From Aptenodytes patagonicus (taxonomy: Eukaryota > Chordata > Aves > Sphenisciformes > Spheniscidae), in contig NC_134975.1 in NCBI RefSeq assembly GCF_965638725.1, positions 1,748,179-1,812,178 on the forward strand: a stretch of 64,000 nucleotides of DNA. The letters run 5' to 3'. The translations under genes and the position numbers were made by a program. Position 1 is the first letter of the stretch, and each line of letters starts with the position of its first letter. Under the pieces are notes generated by a model. The model was not told where the DNA came from. It did not search any database and saw only the letters and a list, made by a program, of their open reading frames with translations. Shown in pieces: positions 37,031 through 49,768 of this stretch.

Positions 37031-39030
37031 GCTGTGACTGGGGGGGGCCAGAGCCCCGTGGGGATGGGGACGGGCTGGCTGGGAGAGGACGTGTCCCCCG
37101 GGGGAGCCCCCCAGGCTGCAGCTCCCCTCGGCCCCCCCGTGCTGCCGCCTTTGCCCTCCCGCCTGCCAGCTAGGCTCTGGGCAGGAAGGCCTCGGCGTCA
37201 CCGATGTCACCTCAGATCCTTGTGGGCTCCCGGGGACCCCCGTGTGTCCCCCACCTGCCGCAGCCCCCCATGCCATGGGCCATGTCCCAGCGCTGCGGGG
37301 CCCCGGCCAGGCCCTTCCTGCCCCGCTTCCTCCGGCAGCCGGCGGGAAGCCGGTCCCGCCCCGAGCCCTTCCGGCTGCGGGGGCCGGGGTGCCCGCGGGG
37401 AGCAGGACGGGCATGGGGGTCCACCCCCCCTCCCTGTCCCGTTGCCCCCCAGTCCCACCAAAGCAGCACCCGGAGGCCTTGGGGTGCACAGAGTCCCCCC
37501 CCCCTTCGCTGTTGCAGTGAGCACCCACAGGTGCACGGGGGTGGCCTTGCACAAGGATTCCCTTGGACGAGGGTGGCCTTGCACGAGCGCTCCGTGCAAG
37601 CACCGAGAGCCCACAGCCCTCTGCCACAGACCTGTGGGGGAGCGTGGGGCTGCGCTCTGTGCCTCAGTTTCCCCTCTGGCTTATGCCCCTCTCTGGCTGG
37701 GTCACTGTGTGTTTGGGGAGCCCCGGGGAGCCCCAGCTCTGAGCTCCTGCACCCCACAGCCGGGCCCTGCGGTGCCCAGCCATGGCTCAGCCCCCTGGGA
37801 CCCTAGGGCGTCTGCAGGAGATTTTGGGGATGAGAACCTGGGGGCACGGGGGGCTGCGCTGTGCTGCAGTGGGGCGTGCACGTGTGTGCTGCAGGGCTGC
37901 ATGTGCATGCGTGTGCATGCTGCAGGGCTGTGTGTGCACACATGTGCCGCATGCCTGCACGTGTGCACGGGACAGGGCCGCGGGGGTGTGCATGGGCCCG
38001 GCCGGCTCCCCGCCGCTCTCCTGCCTTGTCCCCGTTCCAGGACGGCTCCGTGCTTGGACATTTATGGTCTGGCTGACGGGGCCGCACTCACAGCCCCAGC
38101 TCGCGGCGCCTGCCCACGCGCTGCCAGGGTCGGGGCACCCCGTCCCCATCACAGCCGTCACGGGACCCCCCCCCCCCCCCGCGGCAGCTGCCACCCCACG
38201 CGGAGCTTTTTTTAGCCCCAACCTGGGGCTGTGTGTGCCTGGGGCTAGGCAGGCGCCGGCTGGACACTGGGGTCACGCGTGGCACCGGCTGAGCCGGGCA
38301 GTGCCGATGGGGCCGAGGCTACGGGGTACGACCCGGGAACGCCCCGGAGCAGCCTGTCATTACCGACAAATATAGGCCCGGGGCAGGGAACCAGCACCGG
38401 CCATGGGCACCCTGCAACCACGCCCGGACCGTGGGCACCCTGCAATCCCCCAACACCCACCCAACCCCGAGCACACGGGGCCTGGGGGTAGCGGGAAGGG
38501 CCGGCTGGTGGCCACCGTGTCCTTACTGGGGTGTTGGGGCGGATCCGGCACCCCTGGGCCGGTGCGAGCCGGGGCTCCCCCCACACACCCGGTGGCCTTG
38601 CTGGGGTGACCGGGCTCAGGTTTCCTCCCCCAGAGCCGGCCGGGCCCTGCGGCCTCTCCCGGGGTACAGCTAATCCCGGGTGCGGGGGCCACCAGCGTCA
38701 CCCTCCTGCCGCCGGCAGCACCACCACCGGCTCGGCCACCAAGTGAGGGGTGCAAGGGAGCTGCGGCCGGCCGCGGTCTGCGACCCCGGTGGCTCCGGGA
38801 CCCCCCAGTTGGCTCCTGGACCCTCGACAGCTCCAGGACCCCCGGTCTGACCCTGCCCCGGGGGGCTCCTGGCCGTACCCCCGGGCTGGCACCGGCTGTG
38901 CTCCCCGGTTGGCACCGGCCGCAGCCCCGGGCTGAGCCCCGGTACCGGCCGCGCCGCTCGCGGGGACCCCGGAAGGTCCCGGCCGAGACCGGGGGATCAC
39001 CGCGGGGGCGGCCCCGGAGATGCCGCGGGA
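37031..39030. other. Intergenic, TAMALIN to NR4A1
   Basis: GC-rich, with no gene recognised on either strand. A TG/TGCA-rich stretch at 37860-37985 repeats GTGCATG and CTGCAGGGCTG. Long open frames on both strands here reflect high GC. Confidence 0.5.
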
Positions 39031-39039
39031 TCCCGGGGA

Positions 39040-39131
39040 CGTCAGCGGCCAGGTGTGACGTCACGGGGCCCCCGCCTGGGGCGGGCGGCGCGCGGGGCCG
39101 CGCGGCGGCGGGAGCCGGGGCCGGAGCGAGG
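39040..39131 (+). promoter_or_regulatory. NR4A1: CpG-island core with full CRE and a 5' splice site: candidate distal NR4A1 promoter
   Basis: A palindromic cAMP-response element TGACGTCA lies at 39056-39063. It is followed by GC-box sequence and then a donor GAGCGAG|GTAACGGG cut after 39131. Mammalian NR4A1 uses alternative upstream first exons. The CRE, CpG island and donor together make this a reasonable second NR4A1 start. No transcript evidence can be seen from sequence. Confidence 0.35.
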
Positions 39132-39924
39132 TAACGGGCGGCGGGAGGAGGCGGCGGCGGCGCCCGGCCCCGGGCCGTCACCCCCGGTACCCCGGAGTCC
39201 CCCCGGGCTGCCGGTGCCGCACCCCCCGCTCCCCTCCGGTGCCGGGCTGCCCCCCTCGCCGCTCCTCGCGGGGCCGGGGGGGTCCCGTGAAGCCGGGCAG
39301 GGTCCCGGCGCCGGGGGTCCCGGCAGCTCCTTCCCGGGTCTGGTCCCCGCCGTGCCGCCCCGACGCCCCGGGGATGGGCCGGTGCCCGACACGCAGCCCC
39401 CGGCGCGGGCTGCGGCTCCCGGGGCACGGCGGTACCGGCCCGAGGGCTGCTCCGCTCTCCCGGCGGAGCCGTGCCGGGGGGGAGCTCTGCCGCTGCGGGG
39501 GGCATTGCTGGGGTGGCACTAACCAGGGTGGCACTAACGGGGGTGGCACTAACGGGGGGAGGGGGGACACATTGCCCGGGCTGCCCGACCGGGGTGAGGG
39601 GACCGGGCACGGCGGGTCGGGTCCCCCAAGATTCCCGGTTCGCCCCCGGGAGCGGGTACCGGGGGGGGGTACCGGGTCCCTCTCCGCCCGTCCCCCTCCC
39701 TCCCTCCCGCCGGCCCGGCCCGGCCCCGCACGGCTGAGCTCATCTTTCCAGCCCGCGGGCGGTGTTCCCGGCGCTGGGCGCCCGCCAGCAGCCGCCGCTC
39801 TTTCCATCGTCCCGGCCAGGGTCTCCCCGCGGGGACCGGGCGGGGGGGAACGCGGGCGTCCCGCCTCCTCCCCTCCCGGGATCAGCCTCCCCGGGCACCG
39901 AGCGGGAGAAGACCGGGGGTACCG

Positions 39925-40590
39925 GCACCGGGGACGCCGAGTACCGAAGATACCGGCTCAGATGGGCACTGGGCATAGCGGCACCGGGGATACGGGAGAG
40001 CACCGGCGATGGGGGCTCCGGGGACAGCGGCACCGAGGGGGCACCGGGGATGGGGGCTCCGGGGATAGCGGCACCGAGGAGGCACCGGGGACGGGAGCAC
40101 CGGAGATACCGGCGCCGAGGGGGCACGGGGGATGGGGGTACCGGGGATGGGGGCACCGAGGGGGCGCCGGGGATACCGGCCCCGGAGATATCGGCACCCA
40201 GGGGGCACCGGGGACGGAAGCACCGGGGGATGCCAGCACCGGGGTACCAGCAGCGAGGGGACGCCAGCACCGGGGTACCAGCAGCGAGGGGACACCGGGG
40301 ACGGGGGCACCGGAGATACCGGCGCCGAGGGGGCACGGGGGATGGGGGTACCGGGGATGGGGGCACCGAGGGGGCGCCGGGGATACCGGCCCCGGAGATA
40401 TCGGCACCCAGGGGGCACCGGGGACGGAAGCACCGGGGGATGCCAGCATCGGGGTACCAGCAGCGAGGGGACACCGGGGATACCGGCCCCGGGGACACCG
40501 GCACCGATGAGGCACCGGAGATACCAGCACCGAAGGGGCACCGAGGATGGGGACACCGGGGACACCGGCCCCGGGGATACCGGCCCCCGG
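39925..40590. repeat. GC-rich minisatellite with 210-bp duplication, upstream of NR4A1
   Basis: Tandem units built on GGCACCGGGGATA and GGGGGCACCGAGG. A block starting near 40,101 recurs near 40,311 almost unchanged, giving a 210-bp higher-order period. The array lies between the candidate distal promoter and the main NR4A1 promoter. Long frames rich in Gly/Thr/Ala come only from the absence of stops. Confidence 0.9.
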
Positions 40591-40719
40591 AGGGCCCCGG
40601 GCCCTGCTGCCGTCCCTGCCCGTCCCGGCTCGCCGCTCGTCCCGGTGCCGACACCGGGGCCTCCCTCCCCCCCGTCCCCCCTCGGCGGCGGCCCCGGGAG
40701 CCCCGGGGGGGCGGGGGGC

Positions 40720-40900
40720 GCCCGCGCTATTTTTAGCCGGGGCCGCGCGGGTATTTTTAGCGCGGGCGCCGCGGTTGCGTCAATGGAACCCCGCGTGCGT
40801 CACGGCCGCGCCCCCGCCGGAACCGCCCCCCCGCGCCTTCTACGGCGCCGCCGTGCGTCACGGGCCCGCGCGCCGCCCCGCGCGTCACCGAGCGCTTAAG
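40720..40900 (+). promoter_or_regulatory. NR4A1: NR4A1 immediate-early promoter: MEF2-like and CRE/AP-1-like sites
   Basis: CTATTTTTAG at 40727-40736 fits the MEF2 consensus. A near copy, GTATTTTTAG, lies at 40751-40760. Three TGCGTCA elements follow at 40776-40782, 40796-40802 and 40854-40860, plus a fourth GCGTCA at 40882-40887. Mammalian NUR77 promoters are known for paired MEF2 sites and several TGCGTCA AP-1/CRE-like sites, which drive depolarisation-, growth-factor- and T-cell-receptor-induced expression. The match in kind and number is good. Confidence 0.75.
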
Positions 40901-40904
40901 AGAA

Positions 40905-40989
40905 AGTAGTGGCGGGGCCGGAGCCCGGCGGAGCCCGCGCAGCGGCGGCGGCGGAGCGGGAACCGGAGCGCCGCCGCGCCGGCACCCGG
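40905..40989 (+). other. NR4A1: Probable NR4A1 noncoding exon 1
   Basis: GGC-repeat-rich leader just downstream of the CRE cluster, ending in a donor CACCCGG|GTACGGGC after 40989. The first coding exon begins with an acceptor at 43359-43360, two bases before the ATG, so a noncoding exon is required. The exact start is not known. Confidence 0.5.
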
Positions 40990-41039
40990 GTACGGGCGGC
41001 AGCGGGCTGCGGGGACCGGGCGGGGGGACACCGGGGGCG

Positions 41040-41400
41040 GGGTGTCCCGGGGGCAGCGGGGACGGGGGGTGCGCGCACCGGGAGGGGCACGGGGTCCGGC
41101 GTCCCGGGTGGCACCGGGGGGAGAGCCGGGGTCGGGCGTCCCGGAGGCACCGGGGGCTCAGGGCGGCGGGCGTCCTGCAAAGTGCATGGGGTCGGGCGTC
41201 CCGGTTGGCACCGGGGGGGAGCCGGTTCGGGCGTCCCGGTGGCTCCGGGGAGAACCGGATCGGGCGTCCCCGCGGCACCGGGGGGAGCCAGGTCGGGCGT
41301 CCCGGAGGCACCGGGGGCTCAGAGCGGCGGGCGTCCTGCAAAATGCATGGGGTCGGGCGTCCCGGTTGGCACCGGGGGGAGCCGGGGCTCGCGCGTCCTT
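41040..41400. repeat. Minisatellite in NR4A1 intron 1
   Basis: Repeats of GTCGGGCGTCCCGG joined to GGCACCGGGGGGA, in units of about 40-48 bp. A block containing GCGGGCGTCCTGCAAA occurs twice with a period of 161 bp (near 41,160 and 41,321). Confidence 0.8.
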
Positions 41401-42778
41401 CAGATACGCGAGTCCCGGCGAGCCCCGGTGCCGCTGGGGAGAGTCGGGGGTCCCGGCGGAAGGGACCGGGCGGTGTGCGCCGTGCGGGGCTGGCCCTCGG
41501 GGGTACCCGGTAGCACCGGAGAGAGCCGGGGGGGAGGCGCACCGGGTGGGGACCGGCAGAGTAAGGGGTCCCGGTCCCGGGGAGAGCCCGACGCCGGGCT
41601 CTGGGAGGAGCCGTGCAGGACCGGGAGCCGTTTCTCGGGGCTGCCCCAGCCGTGCTGGTCCCCGGTCCCGGGATCCCCCACCGGGTCCGGCTGCAGCCAG
41701 GGAGAGCCCCGGCCCCGGGGGGCTGGGGGGGGTGGGGTGGGGGCAGAGCCATCCCCAAACCGGGCATTGCCCCGGGAGCCCCGAGCAGAGCGGTCGCAGA
41801 GCCGGAGCAGGCTGGAGCGTGCAGGCAGCACTGTGGGCACTGCGGTACGGGCAGCACCGGGGGCACTGCCATGCTGCCATGCAGGCAGCACCGTGCAGGC
41901 AAGCCCCCCGCTGCCCACTCAGGCCTGGCAGCGGCTGCGTTTTGGCGAGGCAAGGCAGCAGGTGCCGGCGGGGAGGTGGGCAGCGTTACCCGCCCCCAGC
42001 GCTGCCGGCTGCTCTCGCCCGCCCGCGGCCCAGGGCCCGGTGCCAGGGGCTGCCACCAGCCCGCGCGGGCAGCGGCCTCCGGGCCCGGGCACGGGCAGCT
42101 GCCTGCACTCCCAAACGAGGAATCTGCAATTACTGCCCGGGCCGTGGGCAGCGCGGGGGCTGCTGCGGGAATTTGTGCCCGGTCTCCCGGGGGGTTCATG
42201 GCAGGGGGGGGGACCCCAAACGCCGCCAGCGAGCGGGTGAGGGCAAAAACCATTTGAATAAGGAAGCGGCAACCATGCCGGGCACTGCCTGCTGCTGCCA
42301 GGCAAACCCCATGCTGGGACCGCAGGAAGGGTCGAAGCTTTGCATGGCCCAGCCGGCGATTTGTAGCCAGGATTTGCATGCAGGCAAGGAAAGCTGCCAC
42401 TGGCAGAGCCAGTGTCCCCCGCTGCCATGTCCCCAGCATGGCCTCGTGCTCCTCGGCCGTGTGCGGGGGGACAGGAGGCAGCCGGGGAGTTGCTGTCCCC
42501 TCTGAACCCACCGCCTCAGTCTGGCACAGCCCTGGTCCCCGGTGGACAGGCGCAAACCCAACCAGAGCACCGGGAGTGGACTGGGGGCTGATGCCACCCC
42601 GTGGGTGCCAGGGCTGGACCCACACTGGGTATTTTTAAACCCAGCTCCCCGGGTGGGTATCGGCTTTCTGCGCGCTGGCGAAAGCTGCCCGGACTTGGCT
42701 GGGGGAAGCCAGGGGCCGGCGGGTGAGCGGGCAGCGGTGCTGTGCCGGGGCTGCGGCGGCCGGGGGCCAGGCACGGTG

Positions 42779-42794
42779 TGACCTTTAAAGGTCT
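42779..42794. promoter_or_regulatory. NR4A1: Back-to-back NBRE-like half-sites in NR4A1 intron 1
   Basis: TGACCTTTAAAGGTCT is the NR4A monomer site AAAGGTCA in reverse, followed at once by AAAGGTCT forward. It forms a near-perfect everted pair with no spacer. A second TGACCTTT lies at 43169-43176, next to a CCAAT box (ATTGG at 43156-43160), 190 bases before the coding exon. Binding of NR4A proteins to AAAGGTCA is well known. Autoregulation here is inference. Confidence 0.45.
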
Positions 42795-43362
42795 GCAAGA
42801 TGAATTACATTATCGTCTTGCCATCGGGGTGACTCCTGGCTTGGCTTTCAGTTGGACCTGGGACTCCTGTTACGTCTTATGCGGGGCCGGATCCGTGCCG
42901 CATTGTCAGGGGGCTGCAGGGACGGGGGGGCGGACTCCTCTCCCCCCTGCAGCTGGCAGGTCTGGCTGTGTTTGCCTTTCCAAAAGGCTCCGGTACGGGT
43001 GGTGGTGGGGAGTCGGACCCTCGAGCCCTGGTTCAGCCTGGGCTTCAGCTTCCCCCGGCCAGCCCGGGGCTCGGGAATCTGCCGGCCGCATTCCTCCCTC
43101 CTTTCCTTTCGGCGGCTTTGCTAAGCCAGCGTTTTGGGGAATGTCCTTTGCGCCCATTGGCTGTGGCGTGACCTTTCCCGGGGACGGCAGCAGCCGCCAG
43201 CGGCTCCGGGGGTCCGGCTCCGGCCCCGGCCGCCTGCGAGGGGGATCCCGGGGAAGCCCCCGCTGTTCTTGCCCCGTCTCCATCCTCCGCCCAGGACGGA
43301 GGGGCCGTGGGGGGTGGGTGCAGGGGTGGGGTCCCCGCTGACACCTCGCTCTCCCCACAGAG

Positions 43363-45698
<2,336 letters not shown>

Positions 45699-46172
45699 GC
45701 CCCGGGCGGGGGGTTGCTGCCAGCCCCTGACACCCCACCCCCCCACCCCCCCCTCCGGGGATGCCTGGGACCCCTCCGGGGACGCCTGGATCACTCCCAG
45801 GGACGCCTCCCCATGTGCCTTCACGGCGCCGGGCGCAGACGCACAGCAGCCCCGGTGCCTTTCCCCCCGGGGGGGGGACATCGCCGGCGCGGTGCTCCTC
45901 TTCTCCCCTGTAAAAATGCCCCCGTTGTAAATAGCGAGCGGCCAGATCCTGTACAGAGTGGGGAGCGCGGGGCTGGGGAGGGGCTCCGGCCCCCCCAGCC
46001 TCGTCCCCCTCCCCTTTATATTTTTTCTTTTTTTTTTTTTTTTTTTTTTTTCCCCCCCCCTCTTTTGGCCATTTTCTGTATATAAACTTGTACGTACATT
46101 GAGAGCTGCCGAAAGGGGCCGTTTCTCTCGTGCGTCTCCCCCGGTAATATCATCTATATTTAATATATGGTG
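45699..46172 (+). other. NR4A1: NR4A1 3' UTR
   Basis: Contains a long T/C tract at 46018-46062, then CTGTATATAAACTTGTACGTACATTGAG, which resembles the end of the mammalian NUR77 mRNA. No AATAAA was found. AATATA at 46162-46167 is the likeliest poly(A) hexamer. The T/C homopolymer may be poorly sequenced. Confidence 0.5.
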
Positions 46173-47309
46173 ATTTGGAAGGGGGGTGGCTGAGCGCCGG
46201 GGCTGGGGACAGCCGGGGTGCCGGAGTCGCACGTTGCCCATGCCGCTGCCCTTGAACCGTCACTCACCCCCGCGGCGGCGGCTGCCACGGCCCCGCACCT
46301 GTCACCCGCCTGATTTATCCTCCCCAAAATAACCGCGAAGCGTGACCGGGTCCCCCCCTCCCTGTGTCCCCGGGGACGCGGCCATTGGCAGGGCCAGCCC
46401 TGGCGGGGGGGGGGGGGAGGGTGGGAACGGGACACAGACATGGCGTTTGGGGTCCCTGTCCCAGACGGGGGTCTCAGGGGCCTGGGGACAGGGTGGGGGG
46501 GTCCCGGTGCGTAGGGGGGGGGGGATGCTGGGCTGGCGCAGTCCCCCGGCTTGTCCCCTTCCTCCTGCCGGGGACAGCCTCGCCCCGGAGCAAATGTTAA
46601 TGGGGACACCAAGGGCCGGTGCCGAACAAGGGGCACATTGAGGCGCTGGGCCGGGGGGGCCCCACGGCGGTGCACAACAAGGGCCCCTCTGTCCCCCCCG
46701 TGCCCCCCCTCCCCGCCGCCCGCCCCCACCATGGGGAGAGCGCTGACGCACGGTCTGCGGGGGGGCCAGGAGAGCCTCGTGCAGCGGGGATGGGGGGGCA
46801 CGGGGTGGGCTACCGGCACGGCACGGCTCTGCTCCGGCTGTGGGGCTGGAGTGGCCGTGCCGTGCCACAGCTCAGTAGCCGCCTGTCCCAACGTCCCTCA
46901 CGGTGCCGACCCACACCCCGAAGCCACCAGGGAGGGCAGCCCCCGGCACCCCGAGGCCACCGGCTGGGTCAGAGCGGGGTGGCGGGTCCCTGTCCCCTCC
47001 CCATGGCACAGGGCTGGCCTCTGCCCACCTTGTCCCCGTCCCCAGCCCCATCCCTGTCCCCATCCCCTTGGCAGGGGCTGCTGCAGGAGGGACGGGGACG
47101 ATGGTGCCAGCAGGGCCAGGTAAAAATAACTCCGTGGCCACCTCCAGCCGTGCCGGTTGCCCCGGGGCTGCACGGCAGACACATGTGTCACGGCGTGTGC
47201 CCGGCCCTCCACCTGGTGACATGCCACAGCCACAGCCACTGCCCTCCCTGCTATTTACACCAGGACACGTGTCCCCACGGTGGCGTGGGTGGCCTGATGC
47301 CAGTGCCCC
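46173..47309. other. Intergenic, NR4A1 to ATG101
   Basis: GC-rich with poly-G and poly-C runs. No gene recognised on either strand, and no known transposon seen. Confidence 0.5.
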
Positions 47310-47715
47310 AAATCTCTCTGTCCCCCGTGTCTCCACCTCCATCCATTCCCATGTCCCCCATGTCCATCCATCCCCCTGTCCCTGTGTCCCCCATGTCCCT
47401 GTGTCCATCCACCCCCCTGTCCCTGTGTCCCCCTGCCCCCCACGTCCCTGTCTCCAGTATCCCCTGTGTCCCTGTGCCCCCTGTCCCCATATCCCCATGT
47501 CCCTCTGTCCCTTGTGTCCATATGTCCCCATGTCCCCCCTTTCCTTATGCCCCTGTGTCCCCCATGCCCCTGTGGTCCCATGTCCTTGTGTCCCCGCTTT
47601 CCCCATGTCCCCACATTGGTGTCCCCCATGTCCTTGTGGCCCCTGCCCATGTCCTGTGTCCCCTGTCCCTCTGTACGTCCCCCTGTTCTCTCCTTGTCCC
47701 CTGTTGCCGTGTCCA
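47310..47715. repeat. CCCTGTCCC-type pyrimidine minisatellite
   Basis: Imperfect 6-15 bp units such as CCCATGTCCC and CCCTGTGTCC over about 400 bases, almost pure pyrimidine plus G on the + strand. Long open frames on both strands are by-products. Confidence 0.85.
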
Positions 47716-48029
47716 CCCGTCCCGGGCCATGGCACTGCGGGGGGTCACCGGGGGTCACCGGACCCGCAGCCCCGCTGCAGTACCGCCGCGGAGCCTCCAT
47801 CCCAGGGGGCGCTGTGCGCTCGGGAGCGCCCCGAGGAAGTGAGCCGCTCTGCGCCGCCGTAGGACCAGCTCTGTGGCGTTCCCTCCCGGAACGAACCAAG
47901 CGGGCAGCGGTGCGAAGGGGGGGGGGGGGCGAGCCGCAGAACGGGGACGGCGATTCCGCCCCCGGGGCCGCACCGCGGACGGGAACTGTATCGGGGGGCA
48001 CAGCGTTACCGACGACAGGTGTAGCGTGG

Positions 48030-48154
48030 GGAAACACGGCTTCTACGGCGGGAGGCGCCGCCACTTCGGTAGATGGTGTGCCCCGACCCCCCCCCTTAGC
48101 AGATGGGCTGCTCCGCTTCCCTCCTCCCCGCGGTCAGATGGTCGGTCCCCGGCG
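48030..48154 (+). other. ATG101: Probable ATG101 noncoding exon 1 and promoter
   Basis: CpG-rich sequence ends in a strong donor CCCCGGCG|GTGAGTGC after 48154. The matching acceptor CCTCGCAG lies at 48928-48935, so the coding exon begins at 48936, 40 bases before the ATG. The start of exon 1 is not fixed. Confidence 0.5.
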
Positions 48155-48180
48155 GTGAGTGCGGGCCCGGCCGGCGGCGC

Positions 48181-48600
48181 TGAGGGGGGCCGGGGCCCCG
48201 GGAGAGGGCGAGGGGGACCGGGACCGCGGGGGTGAGGGGGGCCGGGGCCCCGGGAGAGGGCGAGGGGGACCGGGACCGCGGGGGTGAGGGGGGCCGGGGC
48301 CCCGGGATAGGGTGAGGGGGGCCGGGACCGCGGGGGTGAGGGGGGCCGGGGCCCCGGGAGAGGGCGAGGGGGACCGGGACCGCGGGGGTGAGGGGGGCCG
48401 GGGCCCCGGGATAGGGTGAGGGGGGCCGGGACCGCGGGGGTGAGCGGGGCCGGGACCCCGGGATAGGGCGAGGGGGGCCGGGACCGCGGGGGTGAGCGGG
48501 GCCGGGACCCCGGGAGAGAGTGAGAGGGGCCGGGACCGCGGGGGTGAGGGGGGCCGGGGCCCCGGGAGAGAGTGAGGGGAGCCGGGACCGCGGGGGGTGA
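48181..48600. repeat. 52-bp minisatellite in ATG101 intron 1
   Basis: Eight head-to-tail copies of a 52-bp unit beginning TGAGGGGGGCCGGGG. Unit starts are at 48181, 48233, 48285, 48337, 48389, 48441, 48493 and 48545, and a partial ninth starts at 48598. The G runs on the + strand make G-quadruplex formation likely. Copies differ by few bases, such as GAGAGGGCG against GATAGGGTG. Confidence 0.95.
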
Positions 48601-48975
48601 GCGGTGACGGAGCCCTGGGTGAGGGTGAGGTCGGCTGGGGGCCGAGGAGGGCCGGGGCCCTCCGCGGGGGGAGTGGGGCGTGGGGGGGGGGGCTCGGACC
48701 GGGACGTCTGGATCCCTGTAGGATATTGGGGGGCCCGGACCGGGACCCCTGGGCCCCTGTGTGAGGGTGAGGGGGCCAGATCAGGACACCTGGGTCCCTG
48801 TGGGGTGGGGAGGGCACACACTGGGGCACCAGGGTCCCCAGGGGGTGGGTAAAGGGGCTGTTACCCAGAGCTGTCCCCCAAGCAGGGGCACAACTACCCC
48901 CCCGGCCCTGCCCCAACACCTTTCTTTCCTCGCAGGACCTGCCGTCGCGCCCACTCCCCCGGAGCCGCCCCCGCC

Positions 48976-49768
48976 ATGAACTGCCGCGCGGAGGTGCTGG
49001 AGGTGTCGGTGGAGGGTCGGCAGGTGGAGGAGGCCATGCTGGCGGTGCTCCACACCGTCCTGCTGCACCGCAGCACCGGCAAGTTCCACTACAAGAAGGA
49101 GGGCACCTACTCCATCGGCACCGTGGGCACCCAGGACGTGGACTGTGACTTCATCGACTTCGCCTACGTCCGCGTCTCCTCCGAGGAGCTGGACCGGGCC
49201 CTCCGCAAGGCCGTCGGGGAGTTCAAGGTAAGGAACCCCACAGTGACCTGGCAGGGCTGAAAGCGGGAGCTTAAAAACCTGCGGGCTGTGCCGTGTCCTC
49301 GCCTGCGAGGGGAGGGTCAGTCCCTGGCCCCCCCCTGAGCGGGGCCACGTGCTCTCTCGGCAGGACGCGCTGCGCAACTCGGGCAGCGATGGGATGGGGC
49401 AGATCTCCCTGGAGTTCTACCAGAAGAAGAAGTCGCGCTGGCCCTTCTCGGACGAGTGCATCCCCTGGGAGCTGTGGACCATCAAGGTGAACGTGGTGAA
49501 CCTGGCTAACGAGCAGGAGCGGCAGATCTGCCGGGAGAAGGTGGGCGAGAAGCTCTGCGAGAAGATCATCAACATCGTGGAGGTGATGAACCGCCATGAG
49601 TACCTGCCCAAGATGCCCACCCAGTCGGAGGTGGACAACGTCTTCGACACCAGCCTGAAGGACGTGCAGCCCTACCTGTACAAGATCTCCTACCAGATCA
49701 CGGACTCCCTGGGCACCTCGGTCACCACCACCATGCGCCGGCTCATCAAGGACACGCTGGCTCTCTAG
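48976..49768 (+). CDS. ATG101: Autophagy-related protein 101
   Basis: HORMA-domain subunit of the ULK1-ATG13-FIP200 autophagy-initiation complex. It binds and stabilises ATG13 and helps recruit downstream factors. Two coding exons, 48976-49227 and 49364-49768, encode 218 residues, exactly the human length. The sequence starts [14 protein letters not shown] and ends [10 protein letters not shown], nearly identical to human. The exposed WF finger is intact as Trp110-Pro111-Phe112 within KSRWPFSDE. There is a single 136-bp coding intron and a noncoding first exon upstream. Near-absolute conservation makes the call secure. It is the one gene here with no counterpart I know in the paralogous 2q block. 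Confidence 0.98.

Noticed and set aside
40757-42625. 622-codon - strand frame antisense to NR4A1 intron 1
   Set aside because: Pro/Arg/Ala-rich translation of GC-rich repeats, open on both strands, with no recognisable domain.
46018-46062. T/C tract, considered as the tail of a - strand retroposon
   Set aside because: No target-site duplication or element body next to it. It falls within the NR4A1 3' UTR and fits a simple homopolymer expansion.
48181-48600. Regular 52-bp repeats, considered as a CRISPR-like array
   Set aside because: There are no unique spacers; the whole unit repeats. The host is a vertebrate and the array lies in an ATG101 intron.
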